This document shows positions 45,201 through 57,200 of a stretch of 64,000 bases of DNA, piece by piece (positions within the stretch are counted from its first letter, which is position 1; each line of letters begins with the position of its first letter). The stretch comes from Paraescarpia echinospica. Lineage: Eukaryota; Annelida; Polychaeta; Sabellida; Siboglinidae. The DNA lies in assembly GCA_020002185.1 (NCBI GenBank), contig CM034534.1, forward strand, positions 16,140,915 to 16,204,914. The letters are read 5' to 3'. Made by a program: the position numbers and the translations under genes. Below the pieces are notes generated by a model. The model saw only the letters and a list, made by a program, of their open reading frames with translations. It was not told where the DNA came from and ran no database searches.

Positions 45201-48200
45201 GCATCCATTTTGTAATGGCTTGATGGAGCTTCTGCTAAGCAACAGGTTGCGTGATGGATAGACCCATTAAGGATTCTGGTTTTTATGCTTCGGATGTCAA
45301 GGATACATATGCTATTATAATCATCTCATCAAGGTAAAAGCAGTACAGGTGATACCTCCTTGCACATGTCCGCTCTTTCAATCCAGTCGCAGCAAGCCCC
45401 GTGTATGACCACCTGACACCGCAGTCTTCCACCAGATGTCACCACAGTCTCGCCGTACTGGATACCTTCTGGTGCACTCCGGTGACATTCCTCCTCGAGA
45501 ATTTTCCCACCAGCCTTGAGGAGAGAACTAGAGAGAGCCCCATGTCTCAGGTGAAGCTTACGAGTTGGGGTGTTGACAATAGCATCCACCTGCGATGTTA
45601 CAGACAGCCATTTTAGAATATTTATTAGTGCTAGCATGCAGACGTATTACAATGATGTATCTCAGGTGAATTCTTATTGTAAATTTATGTTAAAAACTAG
45701 CAGCATTACCTGGCTTTGCACAGGAAAGACACTTTTCAGATCAAGCCGAATCTATGCAAATTGAACCTTAGGGAGCACTCCCAAATTCCTGGAATGTGCT
45801 ACACCCTCCAATCATTTGTACTCAAATCTGACCTTCATTTTTTTGTATAATTCGGAATGAAGAAATTTTACCCACTGCCAAATCAAATCTCCAACACATA
45901 AACCAGGGTGCACGGTGGATTTAGTTGACAGGTAGTCCGTCGGACTAGCTGACTCAGAAACAACTAGTCCTCATATTGTTTTACTAGTCCTTAAAAATCA
46001 ATCATACTGTTGTATTATATATCATATATGTGTGACAGTTATGGCACATATTAAAAGTGGTTTTATTTCATAAAGAAAACAAGCCGTTTCCCATTTCAAT
46101 TAAATGTTCAACTAAATGTGTCATTAATAGAAACAAATACATGTGATTTCGTAGATCCAATTGCAAAGTTATCAGAAGAAATGACTAGTTTAATCAGGGG
46201 CAGCAAACAGGAGTCGTGGACAAGGCGATGCCTGCAGAATTTTAAGCCTAACGGCGACAAAGGACCGACATTGTCGGACTAAGTTGCATCATTTGCCATA
46301 TACTTTTCCTTAGCGTTTTCTTTCCCGAAGCCGACTAAACAATCAGTAACATTGCTGGCGTTTGGTAATTTGCTAAAATAATCACCCAATGCGGGAGTAA
46401 CGCAAGCAACTACCATCACGACGTGATAGCACGTAACGATGTCTGTAAACCGCGCATGTATTTTTGTCCATGTCGCTCATCACTCATGGTCGCTAGGTGG
46501 CACTACCTATCCTACGCTAACCGGATGTAAACAGCCGCCATTTACATTCACTGCGTTCAGCAAGTTTCCCATCTGACGGTCGTATGGAATATTTAGCTGC
46601 CTGTAATAAAATGCTACCTTACTGTCTGGTTTTGTTTTAATCCATCACAACACCCAACTAGCGTATACAGAGCGTAAATTAATTTACATAATAACAGCTA
46701 GTCCGATGGGACTGCTCCACTAAACATGGACTAGTCCGATCACTGAAACTACTCGTCCGGGACGATCGGACCGGCCTTATTTCGCAGCCTGATAAACTGG
46801 CCGAAACCCCACAATGCAGTGTATTTCAAACTGGGCATAGCCTAGATTCCTCCTATCCACTGTCTTGTTAGATGATTATTGTAATATTATGAAAATCAAT
46901 AAGACTACACAATTATCACACCATGAGTTAAGTGTTAACTTATATCACCTGCCCATCTCTCCCCCTCTTGTTCTCTCTCTCTCTCCCCCCCTCCCCTCCC
47001 CTCCCTTCCCCTCCCTTCACTTCCCTTCCCTCCCCCCTTATTAGACAACATAGTCCCTTTCGTAACAAGATGAAAGACATACAAATCATTACAAATGCAT
47101 GTACCTGTTCATCAGCAATTGTTGACTTGTGCAGCGACAGGACAATACCCTCGCTAGTCTTCAGTGTGATGTCAGTGGGAGCGGAGTCCTTGAACATCAC
47201 CTCACTGAAAGCCTGGGCAATAAACCATTCATCATTGAATGCCTGCAGAATAATCATGCATCACAGAAAGCCTGGACAACAAACCATCCATCACAGACAG
47301 CCTGGACAATAAACCATTCATCACTGGAAGCCTGCACAATAATCATGCATCACAGAAAGCCTGGACAACAAACCATCCATCACAGAAAGCCTTGACAATA
47401 AACCATTCATCATTGGATGCCTGCACAATAAATCATTCTTCACTGAAAGCCTGGACAATAAACCATTCATCACAGAAAGCCTTGACAATAAACCATCCAT
47501 CACAGAAAGCCTTGACAATAAACCATTCATCATTGGATGCCTGCACAATAAATCATTCTTCACTGAAAGCCTGGACAATAAACCATTCATCACTGGAAGC
47601 CTGCACAATAATCATGCATCACAGAAAGCCTGGACAACAAACCATCCATCACTGAAAGCCTGGAAAATAAACCATTAATTGCAAGGACAAGACAAAATTC
47701 ATCACTGAACACCTCGACACAAATCCATTGATTGATCACTGAAAACCTAAACAATAAACCATTAATCACTGAAAACGTGGATAATAAACCATTCATCACT
47801 GAAAGCCTGAACAATAAACCATTCATCACTGAATGCCTGGAAAAAACAGTTCATTGCTCAAGGCCTGAACAAGAAACATTTCATTATTGAAAGTCTGAAT
47901 ACAAGACATACATCCATCACTGGAGGCTGAACAAGAAAGAATTTACCAATGATCAAGAAACAATTAATCACGGATTGCCTGAAAAACACACCAGTTGCAT
48001 GATGTGGGGCCTGTCATCTGTGGTATGATTTATATAGAGAGCCATGGATTTGTAAACTCTACACAAAAGGTGTGTCTCACAAAGAAAATATGCAAAAAAT
48101 CAAATACAACACCTAATTTGTTGTATGAATATTGTTGATCTTTGTATAACCTTATAACACAAAAGTCCACAAATGTGATACAAACACAATAAATCTGAAT

Positions 48201-51200
48201 ACCTTTCTGTAATTTCTGTTTAACTGTTTAATAAAAAAAAATACTTAATTGATAATAAAACAGTTTTATATAGTTAGCTCTTAGAAAGATAACTCATGCA
48301 GAAAAAGTGTGACCACTCTAATAATTATCATGACAATCACATGACACAAGGACAAATAGCACTTATAGAGTGCTGTACAGGAAAGCGATGCAGTTAAACA
48401 TTTTCCACACTAACTTGTATGTTTGGATGACTCGATGGGTGCAGCACAAACCGCACATCTCTCAGTTGTGTATTTGGGTACAGATGGCTGAACTTGACGA
48501 CCTCTTCCAGCATCGTCGAAGCAACAAAGTCCGGTGGAAATTTTCTGTAGCCAGAGCCAATGGCAGGGAACGCAATGGATGTCAAGTTCTTGTTGTGGAT
48601 CTCCAGTAAACTGTTGGCCACCAGTGATCTCAACACCTGTTCAACAACAAATACAGATGTTAGCATGATGGCAGAAACTACGAGGCGACCGTTTCACCAA
48701 GATGATGAGCTAGGAAAATACAGCATTAAGCAGAATTTATTGTTAAACTTAAGTTGCTTTTTAAGCTTGCAAAAAGTTGCTGCCGTATCGCGAGGATGCT
48801 GTTTCCATGAAACACAAGTAGTCATGTCTGATTGGCATGGGTTGGCAGTTTTCTGTGTACAAGATTACTATTATGGAACAAACTTGATTTTAAAGAGCAA
48901 AATTGGGCTTACTAGTTCTTATATAGTGCAGTGTCCAGTCCTAGGGACTGCTCAAAGCACTTAGCACATTACTCCCTGGCAGACACGTTCAATCGACCAC
49001 CATCTCGACTTATCTGGGAAGCATTCAGCCATGCTGCAATTAATGCGCAAAGACTAATTGTACACAAATATCCACAACTGTCTATAGCCAGGTACTCATT
49101 CATACAGCTGAGTGCACTGAAGCAATGTAGAGTAAACAAACTTTGCCAAGGTTCGACACCGCATTCGAACCCGGGTTCTCTCGGTCGAGAGACCGAAGCT
49201 CTTACCACTGCGCTAATGCGCTCCACGTGAATATTAGTAAATGGTCTCCTGGACCATTTACAAGAGGCATGCATGAAAATGACCACATATGAAATGAGGT
49301 GAGTGGAGAATCAGAAGAAAACATAACAACACCAATAGAGAAAAGGTAAGAATTGAGAAATACAACCAGTGCCTGATCACACAGAAAAACAAAGAAGAAA
49401 ATGGTTTGGCTGTTTAGGCCTCTTGGCTCAACTGAAAGGATGTGTGTGAATCAACCAGTGACAAAATATCAGGGGGCACAACTGGTTACATCAGTCTCAG
49501 CACCCCGGCATATCACCTTGTCAAAATGCTGGAGGTCAGCCGAGCCCAATACCCAGTCATCTCACTGACATTCTAGATGCAACAATTTAGGTTTGTGTCA
49601 ACCGTGGCTGATGTTACATGCAATTATTAGAAATGTACTGCTGCTTGATCATGTGAATGGTCAGACTGATAATTACATAAAAAGATGGTAAGTTCTTACA
49701 TAGCACAGTATCCAGTCCTCAGGACTGCTCGAAGCGCTTTACACTTTACTCCCTGGCAGATTTGTTCAATCGAACACCACCTCGACTTATCCGGGAAGCA
49801 TCCAGCCATGCTGCAATTAATGTGCAAAGACTATTCGTACACAAATATCCACCACTGTCTGTAGCCAGGTACTCATTCATACAGCTCGTGAACTGGAGCA
49901 AAGTATAGTGAATAAACTTGTCCAAGGTTTGACACCGCAGCACAGGATTCACACCACTGTGCTCCAGACTACATTGGAATTTCCTGGAGTTTCCCTTTGA
50001 TATGGGGCATGAGTGTTTGCGTTGTTGCCATGGTTACAATCGCAACCGACAAACACAACAACTAGGGCAAAATACAACTGTGTCAGTGAACTACCGTACA
50101 GTGCATAGGGTATAAGCCAGAATAGTGAAGACGACTACGTCCTCTGGGTTACGAGAAGGATGTCCTGTAACAATATGTGTGAATCGCCTCTGCAAAGGGG
50201 TATTAAGTCAGAAAACTTGAACAATGACATTGTAAGGTGGGCATTTCTGCCAAAATCAAAAAATTGATCTGACATGACCTACCCCCGGTAGACAGCTATT
50301 TTTTGCTCATTTGCAGAATAGGTCTGTGCAACTTAAGGGAGCCAGTCAGCTACTCTACCTGGAATTAGCTGGCTTAGTAATTTGCAACAAGAAGTCTGCT
50401 GTTATGAACAGGTGAAATCGGGAAACCATTCAACATCAAAGGGTATTGCAGTTATTTCAGCCCACCTCAACAGTAATGCAAATAGCACTTATTTTGAAAC
50501 TGGATGTTTTGTTTACAATTTCAACACGGTACGGTGTCGTATCAGTCAAATTACGAACGTTGTTGCGGGCAGTGTACCTTCAACATACAGTAGTTAGTAT
50601 AGTCGTAAGAACATTATATTAATTAATAAATGAAAAACCAGAAACAGACTGCCTTCTTTTAATACCTAATTCACCGTGGTAGGTCACACAATCTGCTAAC
50701 AAACGTCCATGTACGAGTGCCATGTACCTGTTGAGCCAAGGTCTTATTTTCCCTCCAGTTGCAGCAGGCGCCATGTACAACGTAGTCGCACTGCAGGTTG
50801 CCACCAGAGGTCAGCACGACCTCGCCGAACTCGATGCCGTTGGGAGCACATCTGGCGCACTCCTGCTGTAGTGAGGGACCTCCGATCTTGACCAGTGACT
50901 TTGACACGGCGCCGCTGCTGTTCAAATGAAGCTGACGCCCTGGTGTGTTTACAATTGCACCAACCTGTAAAAGATTTGCTGTGTAAAAACATTCAATTTC
51001 ATGAATATTTTTCGTGATAGTTCATTTCTATCTGAATTAGTTCTTTTAAACATATCCAATATGTGAGTTTTTACCTTGTAGAGGCTTTCATTGATGTGAC
51101 ACACCAACTTCTTCAGTACATATGACGTATGACGTCATCGTACATGTTTGTCATGCGTCACATGTACTGAAGAAGTTGGTGTGTCATATCAATGAGAGCC

Positions 51201-54200
51201 TCTACAAGGTAAAAATTAATGTATTGGATATGTCTAAAAGAACTCATTTACATAATTCAATTTCAATATAATTCAATGACTGTTAGACAACTAAACTATG
51301 CACATATCATTTGAGACATCTAATTAAAACTTTTAATTCTGACAATAATATTATACTTGGAGTGATACCCATTATAATTTTGTCTTAGTAGGAGCCACTA
51401 ACTCCAGTTTTGTTCTAAATTGAATTTGTTTTATGGTAAGGAACATTTACTTAACTATGGTTTTGATCATAATTATGTAACGCATATGTTATATATGTGA
51501 ACAATTGTATTTGTATTCATATAATTATAATACATGACATTCTTTATGTAAGTATGTATGTTTCTGTGTTATTATGCCATATGTAATATATGCTTGTGAA
51601 TTATTTTTGCTTGTTGGAGTAAACAAAACTTGTTCTTCTTGTTCTAATACAGTAGATTCAAATAATTAAAAGGGGTTTTATTGATCACTTTTCACAATGT
51701 TGCATTTTCTGGCACAGGAATTTTACTACTGGGTTATACAAACTTTGTATTGTGGACTTTTTGTTAACATGCACTTAATTTCTAGCAAAAATAATAACTA
51801 GCTTATGCTCGCCCAGAGCAACAAAGCAACGACAGCATTTAGCGCCACAACAGTATCTTGAACTTATGATGCGACGTGGGAAATATGTGATCATTTGTCC
51901 ACTGAAAACAGCATTATAGGTTATTTGCATTGTAATTTGGTAGATCAGATGCCAATGGTCCAAGGAAACAAATTAATATTATATATATATATAAGTATTA
52001 ATATATATATATATGGGTCGTTCTCTGAAACTGCACTCCACTGTGGGCCACGTCTTGTGATACATGCAACAAAACTACCTTCTTGTGTATTTTAAATGTT
52101 TTGCACCCTCATTGATTGAAATTGAAATGAGAGACAACAGAGATATCATAAAATAAAAATTATGCCTTTTTATGTTGTTTTATTGTGTTTTTGTGTGGAC
52201 ATCGATTCGAAAATGGCGTGCCGATTTGTGACATGAAAATGGGCATGTTGGGGATGTGCATTCAAGGACAAGACTGTAGACTGAAACACTCGAATTGTGC
52301 CTTTTAAAGCATCATTATACCAATATCTACCAAACAAGCTGCTCGATAATCTTTGCTGAGCAATAGTTCATGTAGATATTGCAATGTTTTGATCAGGATC
52401 AGCTACGTAACGCTTTGTGTCCGGACACACACTCTTTACTTCGGTGTGTAGCTTGGCGTATGAATACACTGGACTGACGCTATCAGCATGAGCATAACAA
52501 GCACACGTGTAGTCAACATGTTTTCAGAAGGACGGCTATAGTAGTTTGTTTTAACCGTTGAAATTTAATTTTGAAGTTGCCACTCCGGAACCGTGTCCGT
52601 TTTTGAGCGATACGTGCCAATCAGAAGTGTCAAAAGATGTGTATATTTGAAGCGAGTAAGGACTACATTTTTAGTAGAAGAAGGTCGCCTGTACTGACGG
52701 AAGAATATCAGTACACATTCTTTCAGATGATGCTGTGGGGTTGCCTTTGCGGAGCAATTTTTTTGTATGGTGTCTATTCGCGCGCGAAAGTTACGCGGCT
52801 GATGCCAGCGAGAGCAAACTGCTCAAAGGCATGTTTTGATGCAGATTTATGGACGTTTTCTTGTATTTTCTTGTTTCTAAATGATTGTTATGAAATTGTC
52901 TTCGCTTTACAATACTTTGTCAACGAACTACTTATCATTGCACAATTTTTTTTAAATGATCTGAGGACTGCCATTTTGGGTGTTCTCGGCAAGGACCATA
53001 CTTGCGACGATCAAAACTGTGTGACACCGGCTATACTGATTTCATTCCTAGAAATATTTAGTTATAGTGTAGTTAATTGATTTTTACGAGTTTTAAAGAA
53101 GCATGAAGCCTCCAACGAAAGGTTATAGTTAGATATGTTTGTCGATAGCCCTCGCCATTTGCTCCGTAACGAGGAAGCCGACTCATTCGCCATGACTAGT
53201 GTCTTTGTGACGAGGCTGATCTTACAGTGAGAAAATCGTGCTTTTTATAGTCCATTCCAGACCAGATAAGCACTTTATACCTTAAATAGTTTCGGACTTC
53301 GTTTCCAGCCGATTGCTGGATTGTTATCTCACCCACGTAACAGAGACCCAGCATTTTTCGCGTCTTTCTTTGTAATAAATCTACTTTTAACTGGATGTGC
53401 TTTTTATTATGAGAGAGAAACCGACATTGGGATTAAAGTTTTTTTCTCCACAAACAGTAAACACTGTGAACCTTTAATACGTGTATTGCAGCTTCTTGTG
53501 AAAGTGCTCTCAGCTCCGTCACCGAGACACCAGCACGTTTCAGTCGTGAGAGATTGAAGGGAAACTGTGTTAACTTGATTTGCTTGTTTTTCTGAGCTGT
53601 AACTGATAAACATGTGATGTAACAGGATCAGTGATTTTGACAGGAGATCATGAGGTTTATTTTTTACAACACCAACATTTCTGGCCTCCTATTTTTTAAG
53701 CCCCCTCTCCTGCGGCCCATCCTCAGCTAAATCCTTCTCCTGTGGGCCAGCTTCGGCCACCTCCTCCTGCGGCCCAGCCTCAGCCAGTCCACCCTCCTGT
53801 GGACCTGCCTCAGCCAGCTCCCAACCCAGCCAGAACCTCCTTCTGGAACTACCTCTCAGGTTGGGAGCTTTATCAAGGTGGAGCTACAGGGGAGGAACAG
53901 GAAGGTGCCAATTTATGGCAAAATACTTCACACTGATTCAGAATCAAAGGACTTAAAGGTGCTGTACTTGAAACAGCGTCCAGATTCAGGCAGGTCTGTC
54001 TGGGCCGATGAGGCCTGGCTTCCAGCTCACCACCCTGTGACTTGTGTGTCCCCTCCCACTCTTGCACCTGGTCGCGGGGTTGCGCTCATATTTTGAACAA
54101 GGTGTATTGAACACTCTGTAACAGTGTTTCATTCAAATGTCATATGATTGGCATTAATTTGTTTCTTTTTTGTTTTGTTTTTCTTTACAAATTAAACGAG

Positions 54201-57200
54201 GCTTGATTACATTTACATTGCAACCATTTGTTAGATTTTTATTTGTATTGTCTGTCACCTGTTACACAGCTGATACAAATTTATAAACAGATGGCAGTTC
54301 TTTAAAATTTATGAGTAATCATCTCAAACCTTTTGTGGGCATTCTTTGCTCCTTTATGTAGCTAATAATGATGTCACTATGCTGATAAACTTCATTCTTG
54401 TTGGACAAAATAGAAGTGTGTGAACAACAAATTATGATCGCTACGAACCAGTTCGTGAATAATGCACAAGTATGACTTCTAGACACTGCCTCAATGTAAC
54501 AGAATATTTGTATGCTATTTTTAGAGGTTACCAAAACATATCCTTGCAATTTAATAGACTCTGGGGTTCTCTTCAAGCTGTTTGTAAGAAACATTTTGTG
54601 TCCATGTTACACGGCAAAATTTCGTCATGGCCGACAACTTTCAAGTTTCTACTGCCAATATACTTTCCTGACTTATCTTTTTTCCTGCAGAACTACTTTC
54701 TATGACCATGTGTCTTTAAATAAAAAGCATTTCAGATTTTTTGGAGGAGTTTTATTTTTGGACGCCAGTGTCACACTTTGGGGCACAGTTTCAGAGAACG
54801 ACCCACATATATATATATATACATGAGGGGGTCGGTGCAGTATAGTGCTAACCCACTTTTTAAAAAATCAGTTAGATGCATTAACATAGTGCTAACTTGC
54901 TAAGCCACATATCTACAAACCCGCAAAGTTAGAAGTTACAAAGTATACTACAGAGGGCGCCACAATACTTGCATATTCTTGCCTCTAAACATAGGCAATG
55001 AAACCTTAAAAACTAAAACATGATTATCACAATCAACATGTTGTGGGTTAGCACTATACTGCTCCAACTCCCTCATATCTATGGTATATATTATATATAT
55101 ATATATTATATCTACACTGCTGAATCCCTCGGAAATAACTAAACCAAAGCCAATGGCACAATCAACCACAATTGTTAATAATTATGAGGGGATGTGCAAA
55201 AGTTACATCAAAGCAGCGGGGTTTTTTTGGGAGGAAATTATATTTGCAATTCTGCATGGAAAGCAGCTACAATTTCAGATTATTTTTTAAGTCAAGAGGA
55301 GTTAATTCAAGATTTTGGATGCAGCTACAAGAATGGGGCTTGCCCAGGTTGTACTTAGTCTTAGGCACAACAGGTTAGTTTTAGGACGAACAGTGTTAAA
55401 CAAGTCAGCTGTGCAGCTTGATACATCGCAAGGACGCACAAATCCTAAATTATTTTACCTGTTGTCGTGCGATTTCTGACTTGCACAGAGATATGACAAT
55501 GCCTTCCTTCGTCTTTACAGTGCCAGGGCCCACTACTTCAACTGTAACAAAAGAAGTGGCAGATATCTATGTTGTGTATTGGCAGCAGAGATATCTATGT
55601 CATGTATTGGCAGCAGAGATATCTATGTTATGTATTGGCTGCAGATATATCTATGTTATGTATTGGTTGCAGCAACAACAACTCCAGAAAACACACTCTA
55701 CAGTGATAGCAGCAAAACAAGACAATATTGCCTTAGAATAAGAGAATATTTTTTTAAAGAAAATATTTTCTTGAAATAAGAAATGTTTTCATGACAAGCT
55801 TCTTAAGCACCAACATATTTTCTGTTGTGGCTCCCTAGAAAATTGTTCTTGGTTTAAGATTTGGTCTTAAGACAAGGAAGCTATTTTAGCACGGAAATAA
55901 CTATTCTTTGAATGGGTGTATGCGTCATCGCAGTTGCAAACTAAATGTAGCTGTCTGTCAGGAGAAAGCAATTCTAGCAACTAGCTGATTTGACGATTGA
56001 TTTGCATGACAGACACGATTGGGAAACACAACACAAACACTTTTATTATTTTACATTTATAGATACTGAAATAAATGCCCCAGGATATCAAGATTTTTTG
56101 AGATTATCATTTATACTAGTTTACATCGGATATGGGGCAACAAATCACTCATTTATAGTGGTGCCATCTGGAGAACTGATCACCACTCAATTCTCATAGG
56201 TAGGAGAAAGACCCTCAAGAAAAGCAAAGCATATAAAAAATGCATAACTAAATAATTCTAAGTTTTGTTGTGTTTTCTGAAATACATCGCCAATTTGTAG
56301 ATCAGAGGCTGATGATCTAAGGAGGGTAATGAACATAAAAAGAGGTAAGTGGACCTCGTCACTCAGACAAGATGCACTTACAATGATCCAAAGTTAGTGT
56401 ATTAATATTATATTAATATGAAAGGAAGATACCCTATGATTACCTTTGTCCGAGTCTCCAGTCCCGCCTGACGACTTCTGGGATGCATTTTGTAAACCTG
56501 CACTCCCGTTAAGCAGGACTTCCTCAAAGGCCTAGGTCAGGGATACAAGTACAAATTAGGAAACAATACAATCACATCAACTTCTGGTGTCAATTAATGC
56601 ATAAAACATTACTTTACTCACACTGTTTAACGTGTTAAAACTGGATGTATGTAACCTGCCAGAGTAAAGTCTTCAGTAGTTTTTGATGTACTACTAAAAA
56701 TGAAGCAAACTTAACAAAACTGACATTTTGAGAAGAGTTGGTTTTAATATTGGTCTAGGTGCAAAATCAATGATCAGTGCAACCATACATGAAAGTATTT
56801 TATTAGTTTTGGCTTATTTGTCGAGTGAAATAAACTTCAAATAAGCGCCATTACTGTACGTGAAAATTGGATGCAACGTCAAACTTGAAGTCGACTTCAC
56901 ATCTCACATCGGCATCTACCAAAACACCATTAGCTAACCGCTCTGTAAGTGGTTCTACATTCAACTCCAATAAAAAATAAATGTAAGTCCATTACAGTTG
57001 GAAATTGAGGTGCACAGACACGTGGGATTTAGAACATTCACAGCTAACATAGTAAACATAAGACAAAGCCAAAAACGTTCATTAAACACATTTTGTTTCA
57101 CCACGACAGATGCAGCACAGCGCCTGGATGCATTACTGTAGTTGTCAACAAGTGACTTGTAGGTCTTCTAAAAACTTCTCAAATGTGCTGACTGATATTT

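Larger units (their letters stand above)
52014..54805 (+). mobile_element. 2.8-kb DNA transposon with TIRs, superfamily not assigned
   Basis: TGGGTCGTTCTCTGAAACTG at the left end, inverted at the right end (CAGTTTCAGAGAACGACCCA). The TIR similarity continues more weakly for about 20 bp. Both ends abut (TA)n. It contains the plus-strand coding stretches at 52.6-53.6 and 53.7-54.1 kb. It is inserted in an intron of the PARP14-like gene, in opposite sense. Confidence 0.85.

Noticed and set aside
46932..47829. Frames rich in 'NHSSLKAWTI' over the 30-bp array
   Set aside because: Simple consequence of the 30-bp period; not protein-like.
47195..47990. CRISPR array
   Set aside because: Repeats are contiguous, with no unique spacers, in a eukaryotic intron.
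49150..49230. A functional tRNA gene (A and B box, minus strand)
   Set aside because: The sequence cannot fold to a complete cloverleaf and continues into a SINE body repeated elsewhere.
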